Below, in pieces: positions 24,485-33,642 of a stretch of 64,000 nt of DNA. The first letter of the stretch is position 1. Each line of letters begins with the position of its first letter. The stretch comes from an uncultured Paludibaculum sp. GTDB lineage: Bacteria; Acidobacteriota; Terriglobia; Bryobacterales; Bryobacteraceae. The position numbers and the translations under genes are program-made. The stretch lies in NCBI RefSeq assembly GCF_963665245.1, contig NZ_OY762269.1, forward strand, positions 3,416,501-3,480,500. Reading direction: 5' to 3'. The notes under the pieces were generated by a model. That model did no database searches and had not been told where the DNA came from. It saw nothing but the letters and a program-made list of their open reading frames with translations.

Positions 24485-27400
24485 ATGCTCTCTTCCCACC
24501 GCAATTTCGCCCTGCTGCTGTTTGCCCTCTCGGCCGCGGCCTACGGCGCCCCGCAATGCCGGATCGAGAGCGCCTCGCTCTCCGGCGCCATGGCTGCCGA
24601 AGGTGGCACGGCCCAACTTCTACTGCGGTTCTCGTCCGAGTCCGGCTGTTTCTGGGCTGTTTCAAGCGAAACGGAGTGGGCCACTCTCACGGGGCCGGCC
24701 GCCGGCGGCAATACTGAACGGTCTGAAACCATTCCGGTGGCACTTGCCGCGAATCCAATGCCGGAGGCCCGGCGGGGCACGCTACGCATTTACCTGAACG
24801 GGATCCTTCACGCGAACTATCCCTTCGTGCAGAGTGGCGCTGGCGCCCCGGAAAGTCTGGCGGCATCCGTCTCTTCTCCGGTCCGCTCCGCCTTCGGCGC
24901 GAGCGGCTTCAGCCCGGCGAAGGTCAATGCCGGAGGGCCCGATTTTACGATGACGGTGACCGGCGTTGGCTTCGAGCCCGGTATGTTCCTCTGCTGGGGC
25001 GCCACGCCGCTGAGCTCGACATACGTCAACGCCACGACGATCACCGCCCTGGTGCCGGCCAGTCTGTCCGAGTTGGCCCGTGAGGTGAACCTGGCGGTGT
25101 CGCAACAGGCCTGCACCGGTTACAGCGGCTACCCGTACCAGGTGCTCCCAGTGATCACCTCGCACACGCCGGAGTATGTAACGGTCGGATCGCCAGCCAC
25201 CTTGTTGACCGTCGATGGTAAGGGGTTTGGTCCTGTCACTGTCGTCGTGATGAGGTACCCGTCCAATGGTTCCGAGCACGTCCTGCCGACGACGGTCGTC
25301 AGCTCCACCCGTCTGACGGCCACAATCCCGGCTGAGGCGATGACGGAGGCCGGCAACACCAGCTTCTGGGTGGCTTCTTTTCCGGTCCGGTCGGACTCCG
25401 TTTCGTTCAGCGCCCGTACAGACCTGACGTTGCTTTCGCTATCGCCTTCGTCGTACAGCATCCCGAGCAGCGGCCCCGCGCCGATCTCCGTAACCTTCGC
25501 CGGAACGGGGTTCACCAGTGACTCGAAGGCCCAATGGTTCAACTCATTGGAGTACACCGGCGGCCCGCTGGACACGCGGTTCGTCTCGGCTACGGAACTG
25601 GCTGCCACTCTTCCAGCCAGCCTGCTGGGGCGTTCCGGCGGGATCTATCTCTTTGTCAACAAACCGAGCTACCAAAGCAACCGTCTGGCGTTCCGGATCA
25701 ACAACGACCTGAGGATCCTGTCGCTGAGTCCGGCCCATGTGTCGCCCGGCGCGGCCTCCTTCACCCTGACCCTCGACATGCAGGGCTGGACGGAAGGCGC
25801 CCAGGTGATGTGGAATGAAACCCCACTTGCCACCACTCGCGTCAGCGCCACCCGTCTGACGGCGGCAGTACCGGCCAGTCTTGTCGCCAGCGCTTCCGAT
25901 GCGACGATCAGCGTCCGAGTGGGCTACGATACGTCGCCCGGCTCCGGCTTCCTGGTTGCCGTTGTGCCCACAGACCCCATGGTCACGGGCGTCGCGCCGA
26001 GTATGGTGCCGGTGGGCACTACCGGCGTAACGATCACCGTCACCGGGGCGAACTTCCGGCCCGGGTTCTGGGTGCTTTGGAACGATGTCGCGTTGTCAAC
26101 GACCTATGTCAGCACCACGCAGCTCACTGCCTCCGTGCCGAACTCGCTGACGGTGTCTCCCGGGATAGTCACTATCCGCGCGGCCTACCCGGGCGGCATG
26201 GCCCTGAGCTCGACGACCGTCTGGGTGCAGAACCTCATCTCCTCGCAGCCGACGATCTCGTATCTCAGTCCGGGCACTGTGGCGGCGGGCAGCCCGGCGT
26301 TTGTCCTCGCCGTTCATGGTCTGACTTTCAGCGCCGACCATGTCGTGATCTGGAATGGCATGGCTTTGCCGACAACGTGGGTCAGCGCTGGACAACTGAA
26401 CGCACAGGTGTCAGCGGCGCAGGTTGCCGCCAGCGGGACGGCCCAGGTGGCGGTGCGGACATCGACCGGCACTTCCGGCGCCTTCCCGTTTACGATCACC
26501 GGCAGCGCCGGAGATGGGCTCACGTTGACCGGCCTGGCGCCCTCCTCCGCTACGGTGGGCAGTCCGTCGTTCACGTTGACGGTCGCCGGAGGCGGCTTCG
26601 TCACCGGGTCCGCCGTCCGTTGGAACGGCACCCCGCTGACCACCGTGTACGTGTCCAGCTCGAACCTGACGGCGACGGTCCCTGCGTATCTCCTGGCGTC
26701 GCCCGGCACGGCCCAGGTCACGGTCGCGCTTGGCACGCAGGTTTCGATTCCGCTGACCTTCACGATCTCCACCGCCGTTGCGCTGAGCTCGCTCAGCTCG
26801 CTGAGCCCGGCCGAAGCCGACGCCGGGGGCCCTGGCTTCAGCCTGCGGGCTTCGGGCTCGAACTTCTCCTCGAATGCAGTCGTCACCTGGAATGGCGGTG
26901 TCCTGCCGACCACCTATGTGTCCCCCAACGTGTTGACAGCTCAGGTGCCGGCGGCGAACATCGCCACGGCCGGCACCGCCGCCATTGCCGTCCGGCAAAG
27001 CGGTGTGCTGACCAACACCCTCACCTTCACTGTGCGAAGCGCTGCTCCGGCGATCACCTTCCTCGACCGCAGTGTCATCACCGCCGGCAGTCCGGCATTT
27101 GACCTTGGCGTCAACGGCCGGCGCTTCGCGCCCACCCACGCCGTCCAGTGGAACGGATCCGCACTGGCCACCACCTACGTCAGCGCCACTCGGCTGGTGG
27201 CGCACGTACCGGACTCGCTGGTAGCGCACTCCGGCTCGGGCCGCGTAACGGTCGCCACCGGCTCCGACACCTCGAACGCTATCGGCATCCAGATCATGGC
27301 GAATCCGGTCATCTCGGGACTCTCTCCGGATGCCGCTCCGGCCGGGTCGCCCGATATCACGCTGGCCATAGTGGGCTCGGGCTTTGAGCCGGAGGCTTTG

Positions 27401-28537
27401 GTGTCTTGGAACAACGAACCTGTCACCACCACCTACCTGGATTCGCGCCACCTCGCCGCGGTCCTCCCGGCGACCCTGCTGGCCCAGCCGGGAACAGGAC
27501 AGATCACGGTTGTGGCTGGCGGTGTGACCTCATCGGCCGCGCGCTTCCAGGTGGCGGCGCAGGCTGACCTCACCGCGCTGCAGCCGTTGCAGGCTCCAGC
27601 CGGCGGTTCGGCGGTAGTCCTTACTGTCAGCGGCTCTGGCTTTCCCACAACGGCCACCGTCCTCTGGAATGGAGAGGCGTTGCCTACCTCGTACGTCAGC
27701 CCGACCGAGGTGCGCGCCACAATCCCGGAGGCCCGGCTCCAGGCCGCGGGCACCGCCGCCATTACGGTCACCGCGCCTGGTTACGCTCCCAGTGGCGCGC
27801 TGCTCTTTGCCGTGGTGCCGACGGTTCATCCGGTGCTCTCCTTCACCGGAGAGGCCACGGTGACCGATCCGGCGCAGCCCATCTGGACGCTGCTCACGCT
27901 GAACGAACCCACACCGGTCGACCTGGCCGGCACCTTGGAGATCTCGTTCTATCCCGATGCTGCCGCCGCTGCTGACGACTACATCGACCCCACCACGCAG
28001 TTCCTCTCCGGCGGGCGGAAGACGACCTTCACGATCCCGGCGGGCTCGACCTCGGCCGTAGTGGAACAGAACGGCTGGCTCCAGGCCGGGACGGTTGCCG
28101 GCACACTGGCCGTCCGGATGACCGGGCTGAAGCTCGGCCCGGGTTCGGCCCTTCCCGAGGAGCCACCCACGGCGTCGTTCACCATCGCCCGCCGCGAGCC
28201 CGTGCCGAGCACCGTGCGCCTACGGCGCGGGCCGGAAGGTTTCGCTTGGATTGATGTGACGGGCTACTCGACGCCGCGCGACCTGGTCTCGGCCACGCTC
28301 GCCATCACCCTCGACAGCGACGGGGAGGGCGCCGAGCCGCGGACCGTCACCATCGACCTGCAGGAGCTGCTCACCCAGTGGTATGACAGCGACGACGGCC
28401 GCGCCAATGGCGGACAGTTTCATCTGACCCTGCCGCTGAATGCCGAGTACGACCCGGCGCACCTGCGCGGGGTGAGCGTACGGTTGACGAACTCGACCGG
28501 AACTTCCGAGGCAGTTCCGGCGCGGCTCCTCCGGTGA
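24485..28537 (+). CDS. Large secreted BACON/IPT-TIG repeat protein
   Basis: 1350 residues. Signal peptide at 1-22 (FALLLFALSAAAYG). Residues about 25-115 look like a BACON domain (SGCFWAVSSETEWATLTGPA, then RRGTLRIYLNG). From about 140 to 1130 there are about eleven IPT/TIG Ig-like repeats of 80-90 residues, each with LSP..v.aGsp.ftLtv.G.gF and (W)NG..L.TTYVS...LTA.VPA. The last 200 residues are a distinct beta-rich end with no sorting signal that I recognise. TIG repeats usually act as structural arms in adhesion or polysaccharide binding. The repeats are alike but not identical at the DNA level, arguing against recent expansion. Confidence 0.9.
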   Translation: MLSSHRNFALLLFALSAAAYGAPQCRIESASLSGAMAAEGGTAQLLLRFSSESGCFWAVSSETEWATLTGPAAGGNTERSETIPVALAANPMPEARRGTLRIYLNGILHANYPFVQSGAGAPESLAASVSSPVRSAFGASGFSPAKVNAGGPDFTMTVTGVGFEPGMFLCWGATPLSSTYVNATTITALVPASLSELAREVNLAVSQQACTGYSGYPYQVLPVITSHTPEYVTVGSPATLLTVDGKGFGPVTVVVMRYPSNGSEHVLPTTVVSSTRLTATIPAEAMTEAGNTSFWVASFPVRSDSVSFSARTDLTLLSLSPSSYSIPSSGPAPISVTFAGTGFTSDSKAQWFNSLEYTGGPLDTRFVSATELAATLPASLLGRSGGIYLFVNKPSYQSNRLAFRINNDLRILSLSPAHVSPGAASFTLTLDMQGWTEGAQVMWNETPLATTRVSATRLTAAVPASLVASASDATISVRVGYDTSPGSGFLVAVVPTDPMVTGVAPSMVPVGTTGVTITVTGANFRPGFWVLWNDVALSTTYVSTTQLTASVPNSLTVSPGIVTIRAAYPGGMALSSTTVWVQNLISSQPTISYLSPGTVAAGSPAFVLAVHGLTFSADHVVIWNGMALPTTWVSAGQLNAQVSAAQVAASGTAQVAVRTSTGTSGAFPFTITGSAGDGLTLTGLAPSSATVGSPSFTLTVAGGGFVTGSAVRWNGTPLTTVYVSSSNLTATVPAYLLASPGTAQVTVALGTQVSIPLTFTISTAVALSSLSSLSPAEADAGGPGFSLRASGSNFSSNAVVTWNGGVLPTTYVSPNVLTAQVPAANIATAGTAAIAVRQSGVLTNTLTFTVRSAAPAITFLDRSVITAGSPAFDLGVNGRRFAPTHAVQWNGSALATTYVSATRLVAHVPDSLVAHSGSGRVTVATGSDTSNAIGIQIMANPVISGLSPDAAPAGSPDITLAIVGSGFEPEALVSWNNEPVTTTYLDSRHLAAVLPATLLAQPGTGQITVVAGGVTSSAARFQVAAQADLTALQPLQAPAGGSAVVLTVSGSGFPTTATVLWNGEALPTSYVSPTEVRATIPEARLQAAGTAAITVTAPGYAPSGALLFAVVPTVHPVLSFTGEATVTDPAQPIWTLLTLNEPTPVDLAGTLEISFYPDAAAAADDYIDPTTQFLSGGRKTTFTIPAGSTSAVVEQNGWLQAGTVAGTLAVRMTGLKLGPGSALPEEPPTASFTIARREPVPSTVRLRRGPEGFAWIDVTGYSTPRDLVSATLAITLDSDGEGAEPRTVTIDLQELLTQWYDSDDGRANGGQFHLTLPLNAEYDPAHLRGVSVRLTNSTGTSEAVPARLLR

Positions 28538-28690
28538 TTGCCTTGCACCGGTGGTAGTGGTGGAGCGCGGAAGCGCAGTTCTGGGCGGCCGGACAGTCGA
28601 CGGGTCCCGACATTCGCGTCGCCAACTTCCATGCTCCACCGCGCGCAAAGACCTCTCGGTTCCAGGCCGGACCCATGCTATTCTTCCGAA

Positions 28691-29428
28691 ATGTCCGACG
28701 CCGTCAAGCTCGGAGCCCTGGGGCCAGCCCGCCACACCACGCTCGTCCGTGTGACCCACTGGATTACCGTCTTTGCTTTCTTTGCTCTGCTGGTCAGCGG
28801 TGTTGAGATCCTGATCTCTCACCCGCGCTTCTATTGGGGCGAGACCGGTCACTCGCTCACCCCTCCCCTCTTTCAGATCCCCATCCCCGCGTCGCGGGCG
28901 AGCGTCCCGACCGGCTATGGCTACGTTCTGCCTGACCAGAACGGCTGGAGCCGCTACTTGCACTTCCAGGCGGCCTGGGCCGTCGTTCTTACGGGACTCG
29001 TCTACGTCCTCGCGGGCCTGTGGACCCGCCACTTCCGGAGCAACCTGCTGCCGGCCCCGGCCGAGCGGAGCTGGCCGGCCTTCCGCAACGTCATCGCCGC
29101 GCATCTGCGCCGGAAGCCCTTGACGGACGGGGACATCCGTTCCTACAACGTCCTGCAGCGAGTCACCTATCTGGTTGTCATTTTCGTCCTGTTCCCCCTG
29201 GTCATCTGGACAGGACTGGCCCTTTCTCCCGCATTCAATTCCGCCGTTCCGGCGGCTGTGGATTGGCTGGGCGGGCGCCAGTCGGCGCGCACTCTCCACT
29301 TTTTTGTGTCTTCCGCTCTCCTCCTCTTTCTCCTCGTGCACGTCGTGATGGTCGCTGTGTCCGGCTTCGGCGGCCGGATGCGCGCCATGACCACCGGATT
29401 CGTCCCGCAGCCCAAGGAGCGCCCATGA
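28691..29428 (+). CDS. Membrane cytochrome b (b561/FdnI-like)
   Basis: 245 residues with four predicted TM segments and paired histidines for heme b: RVTHWITVFAFFALLVSG, LHFQAAWAVVLTGLVY, VTYLVVIFVLFPLVIWTGLA and RTLHFFVSSALLLFLLVHVV. It ends with ATGA overlapping the start of the molybdopterin oxidoreductase, so the two are translationally coupled. It likely passes electrons between the quinone pool and that periplasmic enzyme. The ATG at 28691 starts just before the first TM. Confidence 0.88.
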   Translation: MSDAVKLGALGPARHTTLVRVTHWITVFAFFALLVSGVEILISHPRFYWGETGHSLTPPLFQIPIPASRASVPTGYGYVLPDQNGWSRYLHFQAAWAVVLTGLVYVLAGLWTRHFRSNLLPAPAERSWPAFRNVIAAHLRRKPLTDGDIRSYNVLQRVTYLVVIFVLFPLVIWTGLALSPAFNSAVPAAVDWLGGRQSARTLHFFVSSALLLFLLVHVVMVAVSGFGGRMRAMTTGFVPQPKERP

Positions 29429-30183
29429 ACAGACCGTCCCGCCGTAAGCTGGTCACCACTGGCCTGGCCGCGGCGGCGGGCGTCACCGGACTCGCCGCGG
29501 CCTCCAGGCTCGCGCAACGCTACGGGCTCGTCCCGCCGGATAGCGGAGGGCTTTACGGTCCAGGGGCAACTCTCACCTACGCGGCGCAGAGGCTCCTGAC
29601 CGCTCATTCTTTCGCCCGCGAGTTCTCTCGCTCTCAGATCTCCAAGCCGCCCTTTGCCAATCCGGTGGCGCCTCTTGGTGAAGCCTTCGGGCGCCTGCAG
29701 GCCGGCGGGTTCGCCGATTGGCGGCTGTCCGTCGACGGTCTGGTCACACGGCCCACGTCGTTGTCGCTGTCCGACCTCAAGGCATTGCCTGTTGGCCGCC
29801 AGATCACTGAAGTGGTGTGCGAGGAGGGGTGGTCCTATATCGCCGAATGGATTGGAACGCCTCTGGGAGCGATCCTGAACGCGTGCGGCATCCGGCCCGA
29901 AGCCCGCTATGTCGTCTACTTCTGCTTCGACGGCGAGTGGTGGGACAGCATCGACATGGCCGATGCGCTGCATCCCCAGACGATCCTCACCTGGGCGATG
30001 AACGATGGCGATCTGCCGGTCGGCTTTGGCGGGCCGCTCCGGATGCGCGTCCCCCGCCAACTCGGCTACAAGAGCGTGAAGTACATCAACCGGCTGACGA
30101 TCACCGATTCCCTGAAGGGCTTCGGCAAAGGTCTGGGCTCTGCCGCGCCGGAGGCGGGCTACTCGTGGTATGCGGGTATCTAG
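29425..30183 (+). CDS. Tat-exported molybdopterin-dependent oxidoreductase (MsrP/sulfite-oxidase fold)
   Basis: 252 residues. A twin-arginine signal opens it (SRRKLVTTGLAAAAGVTGLA). The sulfite-oxidase-type fold follows: WRLSVDGLVTRPTSLSLSDL, TEVVCEEGWSYIAEWIGTPL with the Cys that would ligate Mo, then YFCFDGEWWDSIDM, PVGFGGPLRMRVPRQLGYKS and VKYINRLTI. It is close to MsrP (YedY), which reduces oxidised methionine in the periplasm, but the partner here is a cytochrome b unlike the short MsrQ, so the substrate is open. Confidence 0.88.
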   Translation: MNRPSRRKLVTTGLAAAAGVTGLAAASRLAQRYGLVPPDSGGLYGPGATLTYAAQRLLTAHSFAREFSRSQISKPPFANPVAPLGEAFGRLQAGGFADWRLSVDGLVTRPTSLSLSDLKALPVGRQITEVVCEEGWSYIAEWIGTPLGAILNACGIRPEARYVVYFCFDGEWWDSIDMADALHPQTILTWAMNDGDLPVGFGGPLRMRVPRQLGYKSVKYINRLTITDSLKGFGKGLGSAAPEAGYSWYAGI

Positions 30184-30251
30184 CTCGCCGGCCGTTGGCG
30201 CCGGCGCGACTGCTCTTCAGGCCATAATGTAGGGGTCCGCTGGGGAAATTC

Positions 30252-31622
30252 ATGTCTCAGGCTATCGACTCCTTCGTCAGCGCCAACTCTGGCCGCTTCC
30301 TTGAGGAACTGTGCGAGTTCCTTCGCATCCCTTCCATTTCCACTTCGCCGGAACACACCGCCGATGTGGCTGCCGCCGCTGCGTTCGTGGCCTCCAGCCT
30401 GAAGACCGCAGGGCTCGAGAACATCGAGGTGATTTCCACTGAGGGCCACCCGCTGGTCTATGCCGATTGGCTGCACGCGCCCGGCAAGCCCACGGTGCTT
30501 TGCTACGGCCACTATGACGTCCAGCCGCCGGATCCGCTGGAGCTGTGGAAGACGCCGCCGTTCGAACCCACCGTGCGCGACGGCAACCTCTATGCCCGCG
30601 GCTCGGCCGACGACAAAGGTCAGATGTACATGCACGTCAAGGCGATCGAAGCGCTCTTTGCCGTGTACGGGCAGTTGCCTCTCAACGTGAAATTCCTCAT
30701 CGAGGGCGAGGAAGAGGTGGGTGGCGCGGCCATCACCAAGTACGTCGCCGCCAATCCCACCAAGCTGAAGGCCGATGTGGCCCTGGTCTCCGACACGGCC
30801 CTCTATGCCGAGGGTATTCCTACGCTTTGCATCGGCTTGCGCGGCCTCATTTACATGGAAGTCGAGGCGACCGGGCCGATGCGGGATCTGCACTCGGGGC
30901 TATATGGCGGAGCCGCGCCCAACGCTGTCTACGGCCTCATTGAGTTGCTCGCCAAAGCCAAGGACGCCGATGGCCGCATCCAGATTCCCGGCTTCTACGA
31001 CCAGGTGGCGGAACCCGCCGCTGCTGAAATCGCCAGTTGGAAATCGCTGCCGTTCTCTGAAGAGGACTTCCTGGCAAAGGAGGTCGGGTCCACACGCCTG
31101 ACCGGGGAACCCGGCCGCATGGTGCTGGAGCGGGTCTGGTCCCGCCCGACTTTGGAGGTCCACGGCATCGCAGGCGGCTTCACCGGAGCCGGTGCCAAAA
31201 CAGTGATCCCAGCCGCCGCCACCGCCAAGGTGAGTATGCGCATGGTGCCCAACCAGGACCCCGACCAGATGTACGCGGCCTTTGAGAAGTGGGTGGCGGA
31301 CAACACGCCGGCCGGCATTCAGACCAAGGTCCGCAAGCTCAGTGGAGGGCCCGCGGTGATCGTCAACCCCGAGCATCCCGCTATCCACGAAGCGGCGGAA
31401 GCGTTCAAGGACATTCTGAATTCCGAGTGCGTCTTCATTCGCTCCGGCGGCTCGGTGCCCATCGTTGGCGACTTCGCGCACCATTTGGGTATTCCCACCG
31501 TGATGATGGGCCTGGGTTTGCCGGACGACGGACTCCATTCGCCCAACGAGAAGTTCCGGGTCGAGAACTTCTATCTGGGCATCCGCACCGTGGCCCACTT
31601 CTTCGAGAAGTACGGAGCCTAG
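30252..31622 (+). CDS. M20-family dipeptidase
   Basis: 456 residues. Zinc-ligand motifs of the M20 di-metal peptidases are seen: LCYGHYDVQPPDPLELWKTP, LYARGSADDKGQM, FLIEGEEEVGG and ADVALVSDT. The lid or dimerisation domain is in the middle and RSGGSVPIVGDF plus GLGLPDDGLHSPNEKF near the end. This matches CNDP-type cytosolic dipeptidases; no signal peptide. It probably completes peptide breakdown. Confidence 0.94.
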   Translation: MSQAIDSFVSANSGRFLEELCEFLRIPSISTSPEHTADVAAAAAFVASSLKTAGLENIEVISTEGHPLVYADWLHAPGKPTVLCYGHYDVQPPDPLELWKTPPFEPTVRDGNLYARGSADDKGQMYMHVKAIEALFAVYGQLPLNVKFLIEGEEEVGGAAITKYVAANPTKLKADVALVSDTALYAEGIPTLCIGLRGLIYMEVEATGPMRDLHSGLYGGAAPNAVYGLIELLAKAKDADGRIQIPGFYDQVAEPAAAEIASWKSLPFSEEDFLAKEVGSTRLTGEPGRMVLERVWSRPTLEVHGIAGGFTGAGAKTVIPAAATAKVSMRMVPNQDPDQMYAAFEKWVADNTPAGIQTKVRKLSGGPAVIVNPEHPAIHEAAEAFKDILNSECVFIRSGGSVPIVGDFAHHLGIPTVMMGLGLPDDGLHSPNEKFRVENFYLGIRTVAHFFEKYGA

Positions 31623-31733
31623 CCTCCACCGGGCCGGCCCGGCGTCCTCCGGAAAGACCCAACCAAATGAGTGGATTGGCCGTCCTGAGATTGTAGTCGG
31701 CGCACCGAGTTGCCGGTGAGTTGAGGAGGCTCA

Positions 31734-31802
31734 ATGAAGACAGCCGGAACACAACTGCCGGTCTTGAGTGAGGTCGTCACGAAAGTCCGGGCTGGACGAT
31801 AG
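31734..31802 (+). CDS. Possible 22-residue sORF ahead of the nuclease gene
   Basis: An ATG with a strong ribosome site (gaggagg, 4-5 bp before) opens a 22-codon frame (MKTAGTQLPVLSEVVTKVRA, then GR, stop) ending 9 bp before the SNase GTG. It could be a leader peptide or chance. No conservation can be judged from one sequence. Confidence 0.2.
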   Translation: MKTAGTQLPVLSEVVTKVRAGR

Positions 31803-31811
31803 AATGGGGGC

Positions 31812-32291
31812 GTGCTGCGCGGGCTCGCCCTTGTTCTGCTGGCCGTTGTTGCCTCGGCGGACGGAGAGACCTGGACCGGGAAGGTGGTCGGGATCCAGGA
31901 CGGCGACACAATCACCATCATGTTGGCCGGGAAGCAGGCGCACGTGCGTCTGGACGGGATCGATTGCCCGGAACTGGGCCAGCCGTTTGGGCACAAGGCG
32001 CGGGAACGGACGGCCGAGTTGGCATTTGGCCGGACTGTGACTGTGCGAGCGGAGAAGTCACGGGACCGGTTTGGGCGTGTGCTGGCCCAGGTGATCCTGC
32101 CGGACGGTCGGAATCTGAACCGGCAGCTTGTGAAGGAGGGCTACGCCTGGTGGTATCGCCGCTACGCACCTCGGGATCGGGTGTTGGCCGATGGGGAGGA
32201 ACGCGCGCGCGAGGCCCGCTTGGGCTTGTGGGTGGACGAGGATCCGGATCCGCCATGGCTGTGGCGCAAGCGCCGGAGGCGGACCGACTAA
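31812..32291 (+). CDS. Secreted staphylococcal-nuclease-like (SNase) protein
   Basis: 159 residues from a GTG. Short signal peptide (LRGLALVLLAVVASADG). The SNase OB-fold follows: VVGIQDGDTITIMLAGKQAH, VRLDGIDCPELGQPFG, catalytic-type Arg/Glu region AEKSRDRFGRVLAQVIL, then LNRQLVKEGYAWWYRRYAP and REARLGLW. Probably a Ca2+-dependent exported nuclease. A very basic C-terminal tail (RKRRRRTD) is notable. Confidence 0.9.
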   Translation: MLRGLALVLLAVVASADGETWTGKVVGIQDGDTITIMLAGKQAHVRLDGIDCPELGQPFGHKARERTAELAFGRTVTVRAEKSRDRFGRVLAQVILPDGRNLNRQLVKEGYAWWYRRYAPRDRVLADGEERAREARLGLWVDEDPDPPWLWRKRRRRTD

Positions 32292-32303
32292 AATAGCGTC
32301 AGG

Positions 32304-32723
32304 ATGAAAAGCTACCGCAAGGAACTGTGGTTCGAAGTGTCCGCGCGCCGCGGGTTTGTGAACATCACGCCGGAGATTGAGCACTGCCTGGGCGAAAGTG
32401 GGGTCCGTGAGGGTTTGTGCCTGGTGAATGCCATGCACATTACGGCCAGCGTCTTCATCAATGATGACGAGAGCGGCCTGCATCATGACTACGAGGTCTG
32501 GTTGGAGAAACTGGCGCCGCACGAGCCGGTGCGGGGCTATCACCACAACCGGACCGGGGAAGACAATGCCGACGCGCACATGAAGCGGCAGGTGATGGGG
32601 CGCGAAGTAGTAGTGGCGATCACGGAGGGCCGCCTGGATTTCGGGCCGTGGGAGCAGATCTTCTACGGCGAGTTTGACGGGCGGCGGCGGAAGCGGGTGT
32701 TGGTGAAAATCATCGGGGAATAG
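32304..32723 (+). CDS. YjbQ/UPF0047 family protein
   Basis: 139 residues, full family length: FVNITPEIEHCLGES, LCLVNAMHITASVFINDDES, GYHHNRTGEDNADAHMKRQV, MGREVVVAITEGRLDFGPWE, QIFYGEFDG. The conserved His/Glu cluster suggests an enzyme; weak thiamin-phosphate-synthase-like activity has been reported for relatives, but the role is unsettled. It follows the nuclease gene by 12 bp. Confidence 0.93.
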   Translation: MKSYRKELWFEVSARRGFVNITPEIEHCLGESGVREGLCLVNAMHITASVFINDDESGLHHDYEVWLEKLAPHEPVRGYHHNRTGEDNADAHMKRQVMGREVVVAITEGRLDFGPWEQIFYGEFDGRRRKRVLVKIIGE

Positions 32724-32776
32724 TGGCGCCCGCGGCTCGGGGTGGTGCTACACTGAACCCGCCGTGAGGAGTTGCC

Positions 32777-33571
32777 ATGGCCAAACCCCCGACCCTTGTT
32801 GATCTCGATGCGGCGAACCTCGAGTCCTTGCCGTGCTGTGGCGTCAAGAATCCCGAACACCCGGGGCGCTGCGATAAGAACCGTTGGCTCAAGACGTACC
32901 TGAAGAAGGGTCTGCGTGCCAAGGTGCTGCTGACCGCGGATCAACGGCAGGTCGGGTACATTGAGTACCTTCCTGGCGAGTATGCCTGGCGCGGAGTGGA
33001 TGCGCGCGGATACCTGTTCATTCACTGCATCTGGACCCACTACACGCAGAACCAGCACAGGGGTTTTGGCCAGCAGATGATCGAGGCCTGTGTGGCCGAC
33101 GCCGAGGCGGCTGGGATGCATGGTGTGGCCGTCGTGGCTCGGGAGAAGCCGTGGCTCGCTTCCTCGGCGGTGTTCCTGAAAAACGGGTTCGAAGTGGTGG
33201 ATTCCGCTCCGCCGGACTACCAGCTACTGGTGAAGAAGTTCCAGCCGTCGGCCGCCAATCCGGCGTTCAAAACGGGTTGGGACGACAGGATGAAGAAGTA
33301 CGGGACTGGTTTGACGATCATCCGCTCGAACCAGTGCTCGCACATCGCCAAGTTCGCCGACGAAATTGCGGAATGCGCCGAGCGGGAGTACGGGCTGAAG
33401 CCGCGGATCGTCCAAATCAAATCGCACCGTGATGCCCAGAATGCCCCCACGCCTTACGGCGTGTTCGCCGTGCTGCAGGATGGCCGGATCCTGGCGGACC
33501 ACCAGATCAGCTGCACGCGGTTTCGCAATCTGATGGACGCGCAACCCGTGAATCCCACCGCGCACTCTTGA
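32777..33571 (+). CDS. GNAT-family N-acetyltransferase with YoaP-like C-terminus
   Basis: 264 residues. The N-terminal GNAT has HCIWTHYTQNQHRGFGQQMI for acetyl-CoA binding and LASSAVFLKNGFEVVD. Residues from about 165 match the YoaP-associated domain (GLTIIRSNQCSHIAKFADEI, LKPRIVQIKSHRDAQNAPTP, YGVFAVLQDGRILADHQIS). Substrate unknown. The conserved Cys pairs (CCGVKNPEHPGRC) near the N-terminus could bind metal. Its stop overlaps a consensus -35 for the next gene. Confidence 0.9.
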   Translation: MAKPPTLVDLDAANLESLPCCGVKNPEHPGRCDKNRWLKTYLKKGLRAKVLLTADQRQVGYIEYLPGEYAWRGVDARGYLFIHCIWTHYTQNQHRGFGQQMIEACVADAEAAGMHGVAVVAREKPWLASSAVFLKNGFEVVDSAPPDYQLLVKKFQPSAANPAFKTGWDDRMKKYGTGLTIIRSNQCSHIAKFADEIAECAEREYGLKPRIVQIKSHRDAQNAPTPYGVFAVLQDGRILADHQISCTRFRNLMDAQPVNPTAHS

Positions 33572-33613
33572 CGTGTCCGTTTTGTCCGGGTAATATTATT
33601 ATATCCGGGTAAA
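33568..33613 (+). promoter_or_regulatory. Strong promoter with direct-repeat operator candidate
   Basis: TTGACG (33568-33573), a 17-base spacer and TAATAT (33591-33596) give a near-consensus promoter starting at the previous stop codon. tccgggtaat (33585-33594) and tccgggtaaa (33604-33613) are direct repeats 19 bp apart flanking the -10, with a weaker third copy near 33618. That arrangement suggests repressor control of the DUF2239/GIY-YIG genes. Confidence 0.6.
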
Positions 33614-33642
33614 ATACTCGGGTTGGACGAGGTCCTTTCAAG

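Noticed and set aside
31623..31733. Possible gene between the dipeptidase and nuclease genes
   Set aside because: Frames are short and lack ribosome sites, apart from the 22-codon sORF already listed.
31780..31830. gaaagtccgggct, resembling the P4 end of RNase P RNA
   Set aside because: The rest of the RNA core is absent and a full SNase gene begins 10 bp later; chance match.
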